A stretch of DNA of 64,000 nt from contig NZ_CP022161.1 of the NCBI RefSeq assembly GCF_002214185.1, forward strand, positions 4,153,767 to 4,217,766, in the 5' to 3' direction. The notes beneath the pieces were generated by a model. It had not been told where the DNA came from, searched no databases, and saw only the letters and a list, made by a program, of their open reading frames with translations. Source of the DNA: Streptomyces capitiformicae (lineage in GTDB: Bacteria; Actinomycetota; Actinomycetes; Streptomycetales; Streptomycetaceae). The position numbers and the translations under genes were made by a program. This document shows, in pieces, positions 1-8,887 of the stretch (the stretch's first letter is position 1; each line of letters starts with the position of its first letter).

Positions 1-276
1 GAGGCCAACCTCCGCAAGGCCGACGCGCGCGGCGCCGTACTCCACCGGGCCGACCTCCGCATGGCCGACCTGCGCGGCACCGACCTCACCACCGCCGACC
101 TCACCGAGGCCCGTCTCACCGGAGCCCTGACCAGTGAACACACCCGCTGGCCCGCCGACTTCGACCCCACCACCACCGGCGTTCTCCGCACTCCCGACCC
201 CGGCCCCGAACCCCCACCCCTGCTTCAGCCGCCGGGCATCACGACTCAGCATCCGCCGCTGCGGTCGATGTCCTGA
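1..276 (+). CDS. pentapeptide-repeat protein, C-terminal part
   Basis: The frame is open from the first base, so the start lies outside the window. The visible 91 residues begin with repeats of the A(D/N)LR/ADL type (EANLRKAD, ADLRMADLRGTDLTTADL), the five-residue periodicity of pentapeptide-repeat right-handed beta-helices. A proline-rich tail of about 40 residues without repeats follows, ending at TGA. Pentapeptide proteins have varied roles (gyrase protection, scaffolding, unknown); nothing here distinguishes them. Family call is firm, function is not. Confidence 0.75.
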   Translation, partial: EANLRKADARGAVLHRADLRMADLRGTDLTTADLTEARLTGALTSEHTRWPADFDPTTTGVLRTPDPGPEPPPLLQPPGITTQHPPLRSMS

Positions 277-324
277 GGCGTCGTCCTGGATCACCGGGGC
301 CGGGGCCGGGGCAAGATCCGCGGC

Positions 325-1071
325 ATGAGCACGCAACACACAGCGGATCGCCCTGTAGCGCTGGTCACCGGGTCCACGTCGGGCATCGGGGAGGCCGTGG
401 CGCGGCGGTTGGCGGCGGACGGGATGCGGGTCGTGGTCCACTCGCGGCGCAGTACGGAGGCGGGCGAGGCGCTGGCGGCGGAGCTCGGCGGCACGTACGT
501 ACGGGCCGACCTGGCGGTGGAGGACGAGGCCAGAGGTCTGGTCGAGGCGGCACTCGCCCGCTACGACGGCCGACTGGACGTGCTCGTGAACAACGCGGGT
601 ATCAGTTGGCCCATCCCGCACGACGACCTGGCCGCGGCGACCCCGGCGGACTGGCGCCACCTGCTGGAAGTCAACCTGATCGCCCCCTGGGTGCTGTGCA
701 CAGCCGCCCTGCCTGCCCTCCGCCGCTCCCCGGCCGGCGGCGACATCGTGAACATCACCAGCCACGCCGGCGTACGCCCCAAGGGCTCATCGGTCCCGTA
801 CGCGGCGACCAAGGCCGCCCTGAACCACGTGACCCGCCTCCTCGCCGCCGCCCTCGGCCCCGACGTCCGCGTCAACGCGATCGCCCCGGGCCTCGTGGAC
901 ACCCCGATGACCAAGAACTGGCTCCAGGCCCACGAACTCTGGCGAGACCGAGCCCCCATGCACCGCCCCGCCCAACCCACCGACGTGGCCGCCCTGGTGG
1001 CCTCCGTCCTCGCCAACACCTACCTCACGGGTGAGGTCATCGTCCTCGACGGGGGCTTGAACCTGACCTGA
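325..1071 (+). CDS. SDR family oxidoreductase
   Basis: This 248-residue protein is a classical short-chain dehydrogenase/reductase, probably cytosolic and NAD(P)-dependent. The glycine-rich cofactor loop is TGSTSGIG (about residues 15-22), the NNAG motif is near residue 90, and the catalytic Ser-Tyr-Lys triad is in ITSHAG and YAATK. The C-terminal SGxxxxVDGG-type end reads TGEVIVLDGG. Length is normal for the 3-oxoacyl-ACP reductase/glucose dehydrogenase-like group. Substrate cannot be told. The stop codon sits inside an 11-bp tandem repeat. Confidence 0.88.
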   Translation: MSTQHTADRPVALVTGSTSGIGEAVARRLAADGMRVVVHSRRSTEAGEALAAELGGTYVRADLAVEDEARGLVEAALARYDGRLDVLVNNAGISWPIPHDDLAAATPADWRHLLEVNLIAPWVLCTAALPALRRSPAGGDIVNITSHAGVRPKGSSVPYAATKAALNHVTRLLAAALGPDVRVNAIAPGLVDTPMTKNWLQAHELWRDRAPMHRPAQPTDVAALVASVLANTYLTGEVIVLDGGLNLT

Positions 1072-1092
1072 ACCTGACCTGAACCTGGCCTG
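1060..1092. repeat. 11-bp tandem repeat across a stop codon
   Basis: Three copies of AACCTGACCTG (the third is AACCTGGCCTG) run across the end of the SDR gene; its TGA stop is at 1069-1071. It is one of several short tandem repeats at gene ends in this window. Confidence 0.9.
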
Positions 1093-1194
1093 AGAACGCG
1101 ATCGATGTTGCCTACTGATCAGTCGTGTTCTAGACATGGGATCAAGAAGTTCAGATCTCAAGTAATACACAACCGAAGGGACGGCCTCCGCCCC

Positions 1195-1824
1195 ATGAAA
1201 CCCCCCACGCCCACCCACAGGCCCGTGAAGACGTTGCTGCGCGGCGCTCTCGCCGTCACCGCGGCCGGGCTCGCCGCCGTACTGCCCTTGGCGGGTACGG
1301 CGTCCGCCGCGCCGTTGACCGGCAAGGCCCAGCGGACCGTCACCACCGCCGACGGCGAGAAGTTCCGGCTGCGGCTGAAGGCCAACCCCGTCGTGCTGCC
1401 CGCCGCCGGCGGCACCGTCAAGGTCAAGGGCGCCGGATACAACCGCGCCCAGGGCATCTTCCTCGCCTTCTGTGTGATCCCGGACGGCGTCCAGGTCGGC
1501 GACCCCTCGACGTACACCACGCTCCCCGGCCCGTGTCTCGGCGGCCGCGAGGCCCAGGACGGCTCCTCACGCCGCATCACCGACACCGGGACCGGCACGC
1601 CGGGCATCACCCTCCCCTACGAGGAGGGCGGCCGCTTCCGTACGACGCTGAACCTCCGCCCCGAGATCGCCGACGGCAAGGTGTGCGGCGAGACCGTACG
1701 CTGCGCCATCGTCACCCGCGCCGACTTCACGGCGACGAACGAGCGGCTGTACGACCAGTACATCCCGGTGCACTTCGCGCCGGCGCCGGCGTCGGTGGGG
1801 GCGTCGGTGGGGGCGGTGCGGTAA
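1195..1824 (+). CDS. secreted neocarzinostatin-family-like protein
   Basis: A 209-residue exported protein. The start ATG at 1195 is preceded by GAAGGGA and gives a proper signal peptide: charged n-region ending in K, a hydrophobic stretch about residues 14-35, and an A-x-A-type cleavage site in TASAAP. An earlier in-frame ATG at 1105 would bury the signal. The mature part has an immunoglobulin-like sandwich pattern with four cysteines (FCVIP, GPCLG, KVCGE, RCAI), as in the antitumour apoprotein (neocarzinostatin/macromomycin) family. No enediyne genes are nearby, so a free-standing extracellular binding protein is more likely than a chromophore carrier. The last codons repeat GCGTCGGTGGGG. 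Confidence 0.65.
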   Translation: MKPPTPTHRPVKTLLRGALAVTAAGLAAVLPLAGTASAAPLTGKAQRTVTTADGEKFRLRLKANPVVLPAAGGTVKVKGAGYNRAQGIFLAFCVIPDGVQVGDPSTYTTLPGPCLGGREAQDGSSRRITDTGTGTPGITLPYEEGGRFRTTLNLRPEIADGKVCGETVRCAIVTRADFTATNERLYDQYIPVHFAPAPASVGASVGAVR

Positions 1825-1838
1825 GTCAGGCGCACCGA

Positions 1839-1910
1839 TTGGCAGTTCTGTCCCGGCGACACGCCGTGCACGACGGCGTGTCGCCGAGACAGGTGGGACG
1901 GAACTGCCAA
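1839..1910. repeat. 72-bp cruciform repeat element (GGCAGTTCTGTC type)
   Basis: Outer arms TTGGCAGTTC (1839-1848) and GAACTGCCAA (1901-1910) pair perfectly, and an inner perfect 14-bp stem (CGGCGACACGCCGT, 1854-1867, with 1873-1886) has a 5-nt loop. It follows the stop of the secreted protein and could act as its terminator. A related element with the same GGCAGTTCTGTC end lies at 26558-26661, so this is a dispersed repeat. Confidence 0.85.
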
Positions 1911-1949
1911 ACGTTCAGCGCTTACGGGAGTCGTGCCACCGCCCTCAGT

Positions 1950-2372
1950 TCAGCTGCCGCTGCCGCTGCCGCTGCCGCTGCCGCTGCCGCTGCCGCTGCC
2001 GCTGCCGCTGCCGCTGCCGCTGCCGCTGCCGCTGCCGCTGCCGCTGCCGCTGCCGCTGCCCTGCCGCTGCCGCTGCCGCAGCCGCCGCCCACGGCTCTCG
2101 GCGACATGGATGGCATCACTGAGCGCCTCGGTCAACCGCTCGGCGAGCAAGCGGACTTCGCCGCGCGGGGTGCCCGGGAGCATGTCCCGGGCGTGCGCGA
2201 GGAGTTCCGCACCCATGCCGAGCTGGATGGACTCGGTGGCGTCGGCCAGGCGGGTCACCGGCCCGCCCTGGTCGTCGCCGATCAAAAAGCAGGGCTTGCT
2301 GCCGACACCGGACCAGGGCAACAAGCGCGCCTCACGCGGCGGTTCCGGTACGGCCGCCTCCTCGGTTCCCAT
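1950..2372 (-). CDS. hypothetical protein with C-terminal Gly-Ser repeat tail
   Basis: A 140-residue protein not recognised beyond its type. The first 95 or so residues are an ordinary acidic/hydrophobic domain (ATRLADATESIQL, LLAERLTEAL), possibly helical. The rest is RQRQRQ followed by about 18 Gly-Ser dipeptides, encoded by a hexanucleotide run, and then TGA. The ATG overlaps the stop of the upstream gene as TGATG, so translation is probably coupled. It lies in the two-gene unit divergent from the small GntR regulator and is likely under its control. The switch from RQ to GS comes from one missing base in the repeat. Confidence 0.6.
   Translation of the reverse strand: MGTEEAAVPEPPREARLLPWSGVGSKPCFLIGDDQGGPVTRLADATESIQLGMGAELLAHARDMLPGTPRGEVRLLAERLTEALSDAIHVAESRGRRLRQRQRQGSGSGSGSGSGSGSGSGSGSGSGSGSGSGSGSGSGS
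1953..2080. repeat. GCTGCC hexanucleotide microsatellite
   Basis: About 18 uninterrupted GCTGCC units (1953-2060) are followed by a single-base phase slip at 2060/2061 and three or four more units. It codes for the Gly-Ser tail on the minus strand. Opposite-frame poly-Ala and Leu-Pro reading frames here are artefacts. Confidence 0.95.
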
Positions 2373-2686
2373 CAGGCGACCTCCACGCCGTGAATCCAGT
2401 ACGCCCCGGGCATGTCCATTCCGAGCGCAGCCATGGCCAACTCCCGTCGCCGCCGGCGTTGTTCGTGGGCGGTGACGTAGGGGCGTACGGCGATGGTGGC
2501 GGCGCCGTCGAAATGCTCGGGCAGCCCGTATGGAGACCGATGCGCGGGGAGCGGCATCGGCACTGGCCCTGCCCACTCAACCGGCACCGGTGCGACGACG
2601 AGACGATCCCCGGCCCGCCGCCTGCCCGTACCAGGGTTGAACAGAAGCCGCAGCCACAGGGTGATGCGGCGGATAAAGTCGTGCAT
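2372..2686 (-). CDS. hypothetical protein, GntR-linked
   Basis: A protein of about 104 residues if started at the ATG at 2686 (MHDFIRRITLWLRLLF); a GTG at 2737 would add 17 residues, and neither has a clear ribosome binding site. An amphipathic basic N-terminus (RRITLWLRLLFNPGTGRRR) is followed by a proline-rich stretch, then VRPYVTAHEQRRRRREL. The gene ends in TGATG overlapping the next start. Such small proteins beside GntR or XRE regulators are common in Streptomyces, but I cannot assign a function. The divergent GntR gene and palindromic operator upstream suggest co-regulation. Confidence 0.6.
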   Translation of the reverse strand: MHDFIRRITLWLRLLFNPGTGRRRAGDRLVVAPVPVEWAGPVPMPLPAHRSPYGLPEHFDGAATIAVRPYVTAHEQRRRRRELAMAALGMDMPGAYWIHGVEVA

Positions 2687-2778
2687 TGTCGACGCTACTT
2701 GAGCAGCGTTGGCCACGCCCCGGGAGGTCTCGACCACCTCGCCGGGGTTTCCATGTCACCGAAGCTAATCAAGGGCAC

Positions 2779-2806
2779 ATCCCTCTGTATACAAGTACAG
2801 AGGGAT
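2779..2806. promoter_or_regulatory. palindromic operator for the adjacent GntR regulator
   Basis: ATCCCTCTGTA (2779-2789) and TACAGAGGGAT (2796-2806) are perfect 11-bp inverted arms around TACAAG. The site lies between the divergent hypothetical unit and the GntR gene, 41 bp before the GTG start. Symmetry and position fit autoregulation. Binding by this protein is inferred. Confidence 0.75.
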
Positions 2807-2847
2807 CCACTCGAATGGGTAGGATGAGGGCTGTCTACGTTGGACAT

Positions 2848-3150
2848 GTGAGCGATACAGAGGAGCCGGAGAAGCCCCTGGACCCGATGAGCGCCCGGCC
2901 GCTCTACGTCCAACTGGCCGATATCGTCGAGCGCAAGATCGCATCGGGAGAGCTGGCGCCCGACCGACCCATCCCTTCGGAGAACCACCTCGCCGACGAG
3001 TACGGCGTCGCCCGACTCACCGCACGCCGGGCCACCCAAGAACTCCGCGAGCGCGGGCTTGTAGTCACCGTGCGCGGGAAGGGCTCCTTCGTTGTCGAGC
3101 GGCCACCCGTCCAGGCCGCGACCGAAGGCGATGAGCCCACCGAAGAGTGA
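2848..3150 (+). CDS. small GntR-family transcriptional regulator
   Basis: A 100-residue protein that is almost only the GntR winged-helix DNA-binding domain: RPLYVQLADIVERKI, then IPSENHLADEYGVARLTARRATQEL and GLVVTVRGKGSFVV. There is no room for an effector-binding domain (FadR, HutC or MocR types are 230 residues or more), so ligand response would need a partner or be absent. GTG at 2848 is chosen; ATG at 2887 is an alternative that still keeps the domain. It is divergent from two hypothetical genes with a palindrome between them. Confidence 0.85.
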   Translation: MSDTEEPEKPLDPMSARPLYVQLADIVERKIASGELAPDRPIPSENHLADEYGVARLTARRATQELRERGLVVTVRGKGSFVVERPPVQAATEGDEPTEE

Positions 3151-3302
3151 CCTGCCGCGCTACCGGCGCTTGAAGCCGGCAAACGCCATCGAGGCTGCTC
3201 AAGTCCCGATCGCTCAACCGCGCGAAGCCTGAACTGGCGTGTCCTGTCGGCTAGGGACTCTGGTTCGGAACGTCGGTCGGGCCACAGGAGCATGCCCGCG
3301 AG

Positions 3303-4241
3303 TCACTTGTTCGCTTTCCCTCGCCCCACCTGCGTCCGCACCGCCCCCATGCTCGCCGCGATCACCAGGGCGATGGCGAGGGACTCCGTCGCGGAGAGGG
3401 TCTGGTTCAGGATCAGGAAGCCCGCTGTCGCGGCGATGGCGGGCTCCAGGCTCATGAGGATCGCGAAGGTGGGGGCGGGGAGGCGGCGCAGGGCGAGGAG
3501 TTCGAGGGTGTAGGGGAGGGCGGAGGAGAGTACGGCGACGGCGGCGCCCAGGGCGATCGTCGTCGGGTCGAGGAGCCGCGTCCCGGACTCGATCACGCCC
3601 AGCGGCAGGAACAGCACAGCCGCGACCGCCATGGCCAGCGCCAGCCCGTCGGCCTGCGGGAACCGTCGGCCCGTACGCGCGCTGAAGACGATGTACGCCG
3701 CCCACATCGCCCCGGCGGAGAGGGCGAAGGCCGCGCCGAGCGGGTCGAGGCCGCTGATGCCCCCCTCACCGCCGCCGCCGAGGAGGAAGGCGCCGCACAG
3801 CGCCAGCCCGGCCCACACCAGGTTCACTGCGCGGCGGGACGTCAGGACGGACAGGGCCAGCGGGCCGAGCACCTCCAGGGTGACGGCGGGGCCGAGGGGG
3901 ATACGGGCGACGGACTGGTAGAAAAGGCCGTTCATCGCGGCCATGGTGACGCCGAAGACGACGACCGTGCCCCAGTCGGTGCGCGAGTGCCCGCGCAGCC
4001 GGGGTCGGCACACCACGAGCAGCGCCAGCGCGGCCACCGCCAGCCGCAGCGACACCACCCCGAGCGCCCCGGCCCGAGGCATCAGGCTCACTGCCAACGC
4101 CCCGCCGAACTGCACCGATATCCCCCCGGCCAGCACGAGCCCCACCGGCCCCAGGGCACCCCGCCGCGCAGAAGCCGCCGGGGCGGCGGGGACAGCGGGG
4201 GCGGGGGCCGCAGCGGGCCGGTCAGCGCTGGGGAGTGTCAC
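3303..4241 (-). CDS. EamA/DMT family exporter (RhtA-like)
   Basis: A 312-residue membrane protein with about ten transmembrane segments in two EamA halves (about residues 30-150 and 165-300). The halves show the usual conserved turns, for example YQSVARIPLGPAVTLEVLGPL in the first and ALPYTLELLALRRLPAPTFAILMSLEPA in the second. This resembles the threonine/homoserine exporter RhtA group, so amino-acid or metabolite efflux is likely; the substrate is not fixed. GTG start, with an alanine/proline-rich N-terminus of about 25 residues before the first helix. Confidence 0.85.
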   Translation of the reverse strand: MTLPSADRPAAAPAPAVPAAPAASARRGALGPVGLVLAGGISVQFGGALAVSLMPRAGALGVVSLRLAVAALALLVVCRPRLRGHSRTDWGTVVVFGVTMAAMNGLFYQSVARIPLGPAVTLEVLGPLALSVLTSRRAVNLVWAGLALCGAFLLGGGGEGGISGLDPLGAAFALSAGAMWAAYIVFSARTGRRFPQADGLALAMAVAAVLFLPLGVIESGTRLLDPTTIALGAAVAVLSSALPYTLELLALRRLPAPTFAILMSLEPAIAATAGFLILNQTLSATESLAIALVIAASMGAVRTQVGRGKANK

Positions 4242-4510
4242 GGGGGCCGTCCAGGATGAGCGATGAGAGAAGTGAAGGGAAGGGGGAATCAGTTCAATTT
4301 AGTGTGCTTTATGGTTCACAGTAATGGACAGTGTCAGGCCTGTAAACTCCTTTTGCTGCTGACGGTGCCCGCGCCTGTCCGGCGGTCATCTGCAACGCCG
4401 CGCCATGGCCCGCGCCCTCCCCGCCCTGAGCCCGGCCCAACAGCGCCCCCATCTCCTAGGGTTGACCCCCGACGGCGGCCGAGGCGCAGGACGCGAGAGG
4501 GGTGGACCCG
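4242..4510. promoter_or_regulatory. intergenic promoter region with AT-rich patch
   Basis: This divergent region holds an unusually AT-rich stretch (about 4288-4350, including TTCAATTTAGTGTGC) amid very GC-rich DNA, as expected for promoters of the exporter and the ATPase gene. I see no clear operator. GAGAGGGG at 4494-4501 is the ribosome binding site of the next gene. Confidence 0.5.
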
Positions 4511-6322
4511 GTGAACGCACAGGACGGCGGCGGTGCCGGTGCCGTATCCCGCAACGAGATCAGCGGCGGCGCCCAGCACGCCCCCATCCTCCAGGCCCGC
4601 GACTTCACCGGCCCCGTCACGATCACCACCACACCGACCGTCACCCCCGGCCCCGGCCCCGCCGTACCCACGCACCTCCAGGACCCCCGGAACTGGCCCC
4701 TCGCAGCCAACTGGGACGCCCTCTCTGCGGGCGCCCACCGCTCACGCCCCGACGCCGACGGCGACGCCGTACCCCCGTACATCCCCCGCGACATCGACGC
4801 GGACCTGCGCCACCGCCTGGGCGAGGCCGCCGAGGCAGGCGGGCTGGTGCTGCTCGTGGGCGACTCGACCGCCGGGAAGACGCGTGCCGCGCACGCAGCC
4901 GTCCGGGACGTGCTGCCCGGCCACCGGGTGCTGGACCCGGGCGGCGTACGCGACCTCCTCGCGGTCACCGGCGTCGTCGCACGCGCCGGCGTGCGCTACC
5001 TCGTCTGGCTGGACGACCTGGAACGCTATCTGGCGGCCGACGGGCTCAGCCCCGCCCTCCTCGCCGAACTCGCCCGGCTGCGCGTCCCGGTCGTCGCCAC
5101 CATGCGCGTACGGCAGTACGAGACGTTCCTCGCCCGGGACCACGACGACCGTACGGACACCGCGGGCCGCATCCTGCGTATGGCGCACCCCGTCGAGGTC
5201 GAGCGCGTCTGGAGCACCGCCGAGGTGCGCCGCGCCGAGCAGAGCGCGGACGAGCGGATCGAGGACGCGGTCGCCCACCACGGCGTCCACGGCATCGCCG
5301 AGTACCTCGCCGCCGGCCCCGCCCTCCTCCAGGAGTGGCGCCACGCCTCACGTGTCGGCGGGCACCCGCGCGGCGGGGCCCTCGTCTCCGCCGCCGTGGC
5401 CCTCGCCCGCACCGGTCTTGGCGGCCCCTACGCGATCGAGCTGCTGGCCGGGCTGCACGACGAGTTCCTCGCCGCGGCCGGCGGCTACGCGCTGCGCCCC
5501 GAACCCCTCGCGGACGCCCTCGCCTGGGCCACCCGCGTCCGCCACGGCGCCACCAGCCTCCTCGTGCCCGCCTCCGAGATGGCGTACATGCCCTTCGACT
5601 ACCTCGTCGACCACGCCGATGCATCCGTGTCGCAGCAAGTGTGGGAGGCGAGCCTGGCGCACGCGGCCGACGACGAGGAGCGCCTGATCATCGGCTCTCG
5701 TGCCGAGCGCGAGGGCGAGTACGGCCGCGCCGAGGCCGCCTGGCGACCGCTCGCCGAGGCAGGCCACCCCATGGCCATGAGTCTCCTGGGCAGTTATCTC
5801 GGCAGCCCCATCGGCGACGACCCGAAGGAGGCCGAGCGGTTCCTGAAAGGCGCGGCGGACGCGGGGGACGTCGTCGCGATGAGCAACTACGGTGACCTGC
5901 TCATGCGGCAGGGGCGTCTTGTCGAGGCGGAACTGATCTACTGGCGTGCGGTCGATGCCGGGTTCCACTTCGCCGCAGGGAAACTCGGCTTTCTGCAACT
6001 GGAGCAGGGCAGGAGCGAGGAGGGCGAGGCCAGTCTCCGTCGCGCGGTCGAGGATCCTGATTTCACCGGCGCGATCTTCTGTTACCCGCTGGCGCGGCTG
6101 CTGGAAGAGACCGGGCGGCCGGAGGAGGCCGTGGAGATGTACCTCCGCGCCTATCGGTCGGGAAACCATGGCTCCCTGTCCAGGCTGCGGCAATTGCCTC
6201 TCCGCCCCGAGCACCTCGACGAACTGACGCGGATCTACCAGTTGATGGCTGCGGGGGACCACGCGCTCTTCTTCGACGACCTGCGCCACTTCCTCACGGA
6301 CCTGGGCCGCCCCCCGACCTGA
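4511..6322 (+). CDS. STAND-like ATPase with Sel1/TPR repeats and BASS-like N-terminal motif
   Basis: A 603-residue protein. GTG at 4511 is preferred over 4502 because GAGAGGGG lies the right distance upstream. Residues about 15-38 ([19 protein letters not shown]) fit the N-x-(I/V)-x-G...(I/V)-x-Q-A pattern found at the N-termini of actinobacterial NLR-like proteins as bacterial amyloid signalling sequences. A P-loop GDSTAGKT lies near residues 117-124 and a Walker [12 protein letters not shown] near 164-174. The C-terminal 200 residues are Sel1/TPR-like helical repeats ([44 protein letters not shown]). It is probably an intracellular sensor or switch; ligand and partner are unknown. No neighbouring gene carries the same motif. 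Confidence 0.75.
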   Translation: MNAQDGGGAGAVSRNEISGGAQHAPILQARDFTGPVTITTTPTVTPGPGPAVPTHLQDPRNWPLAANWDALSAGAHRSRPDADGDAVPPYIPRDIDADLRHRLGEAAEAGGLVLLVGDSTAGKTRAAHAAVRDVLPGHRVLDPGGVRDLLAVTGVVARAGVRYLVWLDDLERYLAADGLSPALLAELARLRVPVVATMRVRQYETFLARDHDDRTDTAGRILRMAHPVEVERVWSTAEVRRAEQSADERIEDAVAHHGVHGIAEYLAAGPALLQEWRHASRVGGHPRGGALVSAAVALARTGLGGPYAIELLAGLHDEFLAAAGGYALRPEPLADALAWATRVRHGATSLLVPASEMAYMPFDYLVDHADASVSQQVWEASLAHAADDEERLIIGSRAEREGEYGRAEAAWRPLAEAGHPMAMSLLGSYLGSPIGDDPKEAERFLKGAADAGDVVAMSNYGDLLMRQGRLVEAELIYWRAVDAGFHFAAGKLGFLQLEQGRSEEGEASLRRAVEDPDFTGAIFCYPLARLLEETGRPEEAVEMYLRAYRSGNHGSLSRLRQLPLRPEHLDELTRIYQLMAAGDHALFFDDLRHFLTDLGRPPT

Positions 6323-6361
6323 TCCAGCCCCAACCGGGGTCCTCCGCAAGGCCGCCGCAAA

Positions 6362-6387
6362 AACAATGCAAGCACGCTTGCTTGTTT
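6362..6387. promoter_or_regulatory. TetR-type operator before the catabolic operon
   Basis: GCAAGC-AC-GCTTGC (6368-6381) is a perfect 6-bp inverted repeat, extended by AACAA and TTGTT. It lies 32 bp before the operon's first start, where a repressor would block the promoter. The TetR gene at the operon's end (16116-16715) is the obvious candidate ligand; this pairing is inference. Confidence 0.65.
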
Positions 6388-6413
6388 CTCCCCTCGCTGC
6401 CATGCTCCCCCCC

Positions 6414-7211
6414 ATGGCCGACCCCACCCCCGTGATCGACGCCCTCCGCGCGGAGAGCGAGGAACTCGACCCGCTCGTGGCCGAGTTGAGCCCCGAGCGG
6501 TGGGCGCTCGCGTCGCCCGCCCCCGGCTGGACCGTCGCCCACCAGGTCGCCCACCTCGCCTGGACCGACCGCGCGGCGTTGATGGCGGTGACCGATCAGG
6601 CCGCCTTCGCCCGTGAGGTCGAGACGGCGTTGACCTCGCCCGGGGATTTCGTGGACAACGGCGCGGAGGAGGGCGCGGAGAAGCCGCCCGAGCAACTGCT
6701 CGCGGACTGGCGGGCGGGGCGTGAGGCTCTGGAGGATGCCCTGCGGGCCGCACCCGAGGGCGCTCGGTTCCCCTGGTACGGGCCGCCCATGTCCACCGCC
6801 TCCATGGCGACCGCCCGCCTCATGGAGACCTGGGCCCACGGCCTGGACGTCGCCGACGCGCTGGGGGTCCCACGGATCGCCCCCAGTGACCGGCTCCGTC
6901 ACATCGTCCGACTCGGCGTCCGCACCCGCGACTTCGCCTTCGGTGTGCACGGACTGACCCCGCCGTTCGAAGAGTTCCGTGTCGAACTCACCAGCCCCGG
7001 AGGGGAGGTGTGGGAGTACGGCCCCGAGGACGCGACCGACCGCGTCACCGGTCCCGCCCTCGACTTCTGCCTCCTGGTCACCCAGCGCGCCCACCGAGCC
7101 GACCTCGCCCTCCGTGCAGACGGCCCGGACGCCGACCGCTGGCTGGACATCGCCCAGGCCTTCGCCGGTCCGCCGGGCAAGGGCCGCGCCCCCAGCGAGG
7201 AGTCGGCGTGA
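6414..7211 (+). CDS. TIGR03084-family (MDMPI-like) metal-binding protein
   Basis: A 265-residue protein of the mycothiol-dependent maleylpyruvate isomerase/DinB-like fold. The N-terminal four-helix bundle contains [15 protein letters not shown] (about 38-52), with the histidine that ligates metal in this family, and [15 protein letters not shown] (about 140-154) supplies another. It belongs to the TIGR03084 group seen next to AtuA-type genes. ATG at 6414 is chosen because upstream ATGs (6366, 6402) fall in the operator and promoter. It ends in GTGA shared with the next gene. Reaction unknown; a thiol-linked step in the pathway is possible. Confidence 0.8.
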   Translation: MADPTPVIDALRAESEELDPLVAELSPERWALASPAPGWTVAHQVAHLAWTDRAALMAVTDQAAFAREVETALTSPGDFVDNGAEEGAEKPPEQLLADWRAGREALEDALRAAPEGARFPWYGPPMSTASMATARLMETWAHGLDVADALGVPRIAPSDRLRHIVRLGVRTRDFAFGVHGLTPPFEEFRVELTSPGGEVWEYGPEDATDRVTGPALDFCLLVTQRAHRADLALRADGPDADRWLDIAQAFAGPPGKGRAPSEESA

Positions 7212-8887
7212 CGCCACCCCTCCGCATAGGCAACGCCTCCGGCTTCTACGGCGACCGCTTCGACGCCATGCGCGAGATGCTCACCGGCGGCGAACTGGAT
7301 GTCCTCACCGGCGACTACCTCGCCGAGCTGACCATGCTCATCCTCGGCCGCGACCGACTGAAGGACCCCACCGCCGGGTACGCCCGCACCTTCCTCCGCC
7401 AACTGGAGGAGTGCCTGGGCCTCGCCCACGACCGGGGCGTCCGTCTCGTCACCAACGCCGGCGGCCTCAACCCGGCCGGACTCGCCGACGCGGTGCGGGA
7501 GCTGGCCGACCGCCTCGGCATCCCCGTCCGCGTCGCCCATGTCGAGGGCGACGACCTCACCGCCAGACATCCCGGCAGCCTCGCCGCCCACGCCTACCTC
7601 GGCGGCTTCGGCATCGCCGCCTGTCTGCGCGAGGGCGCGGACATCGTGGTCACGGGGCGGGTGACGGACGCGGCCCTCGTCACCGGGCCCGCCGCCGCCC
7701 ACTTCGGCTGGGGCCCGGCGGAGTACGACTGCCTCGCGGGCGCGGTCGTCGCGGGGCATGTCCTGGAGTGCGGGGCGCAGGCCACCGGCGGCAACTACGC
7801 GTTCTTCCCGGAAGGGGACGTCAGCCGCCCCGGCTTCCCCCTCGCCGAACTCCACGCGGACGGCAGTTGCGTCATCACCAAACACCCCGGCACCGGCGGT
7901 TTCGTCGACGTCGGCACGGTGACGGCCCAGCTGCTGTACGAGACGGCCGGCGCCCGGTACGCGGGCCCCGACGTCACCGCCCGCCTGGACACCGTACGAC
8001 TGACCCAGGAGGGCCCAGACCGCGTCCGTATCGACGGCGTACGCGGCGAGGCCCCGCCTCCCACCCTCAAGGTCGGCCTCAACCGCCTCGGCGGCTACCG
8101 CAACGAGGTCACCTTCGTCCTCACCGGCCTCGACATCGAGGCCAAGGCCGCCCTCGTACGGCAGCAGATGGCGGACGCGCTCGCCAAGTCCCCGCCCGCC
8201 GAGGCGCGGTGGGACCTCGCCCGCACCGACCATCCCGACGCCCCCACCGAGGAGACCGCCGCCGCCCTGCTCCACCTCGTCGTACGCGACCCCGACCAGC
8301 ACACGGTGGGCCGCGCCCTCACCGGAGCCGCCGTCGAACTGGCCCTCGCCAGCTACCCCGGCTTCCACGTACTCGCACCCCCCGGAAAAGGCGCGCCCTA
8401 CGGCGTCTTCGAGGCCGCGTACGTCGACCAAAGGGCCGTGGACCAGGTGGCCGTCCTCCACGACGGGCGGCGGATCCCTGTGCCGCCGGCCCACGACACG
8501 GTCGTACTCGACGATGTGCCGGAGCCGCCCCTTCCGGAGCCGTTGCCACCAGGGCCCACGAAGCGCGCTCCCCTCGGCCGCATCGCAGGTGCCCGCAGCG
8601 GGGACAAGGGCGGGAACGCCAACGTCGGTGTCTGGGTGCGTACGGATGACGCCTGGCGGTGGCTCACCCATCAGCTGACGACTGACAGATTTCAACAGTT
8701 GATACCTGAAAGTCGTCAGTTGAAAGTCGCTCGACACCAGCTGCCCAACCTCCGCGCCCTCAACTTCACCGTCGAGGGCATCCTCGGCGAGGGCGTCGCC
8801 TCGCAGGCCCGTTTCGACCCCCAGGCCAAGGCCCTCGGCGAGTGGCTCCGCTCCCGCCACCTGGACATCCCGGAGATCCTCCTTTGA
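7208..8887 (+). CDS. acyclic terpene utilisation AtuA family protein (DUF1446)
   Basis: A 559-residue member of the AtuA/DUF1446 family. It opens with [20 protein letters not shown], contains [15 protein letters not shown] and [21 protein letters not shown] (about 130-165), and closes with a C-terminal domain carrying [19 protein letters not shown]. It combines AtuA-type and DUF4387-like parts as usual in actinobacteria. In Pseudomonas, AtuA is required for citronellol/geraniol breakdown, though its reaction is unsettled. GTG start overlaps the previous stop (GTGA), and the TGA overlaps the next TTG start, so the genes are tightly coupled. Near 8670-8735 the coding sequence is locally AT-rich and partly self-complementary. 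Confidence 0.87.
   Translation: MTPPLRIGNASGFYGDRFDAMREMLTGGELDVLTGDYLAELTMLILGRDRLKDPTAGYARTFLRQLEECLGLAHDRGVRLVTNAGGLNPAGLADAVRELADRLGIPVRVAHVEGDDLTARHPGSLAAHAYLGGFGIAACLREGADIVVTGRVTDAALVTGPAAAHFGWGPAEYDCLAGAVVAGHVLECGAQATGGNYAFFPEGDVSRPGFPLAELHADGSCVITKHPGTGGFVDVGTVTAQLLYETAGARYAGPDVTARLDTVRLTQEGPDRVRIDGVRGEAPPPTLKVGLNRLGGYRNEVTFVLTGLDIEAKAALVRQQMADALAKSPPAEARWDLARTDHPDAPTEETAAALLHLVVRDPDQHTVGRALTGAAVELALASYPGFHVLAPPGKGAPYGVFEAAYVDQRAVDQVAVLHDGRRIPVPPAHDTVVLDDVPEPPLPEPLPPGPTKRAPLGRIAGARSGDKGGNANVGVWVRTDDAWRWLTHQLTTDRFQQLIPESRQLKVARHQLPNLRALNFTVEGILGEGVASQARFDPQAKALGEWLRSRHLDIPEILL

Noticed and set aside
1533..2475. Long plus-strand frames with poly-Ala or Leu-Pro stretches
   Set aside because: They only read the GCTGCC repeat in other frames; the coupled minus-strand genes with the TGATG overlap explain the region.
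6366..6413. Earlier ATG starts for the MDMPI-like gene
   Set aside because: They fall inside the TetR-type palindrome and promoter and add residues that do not look conserved.
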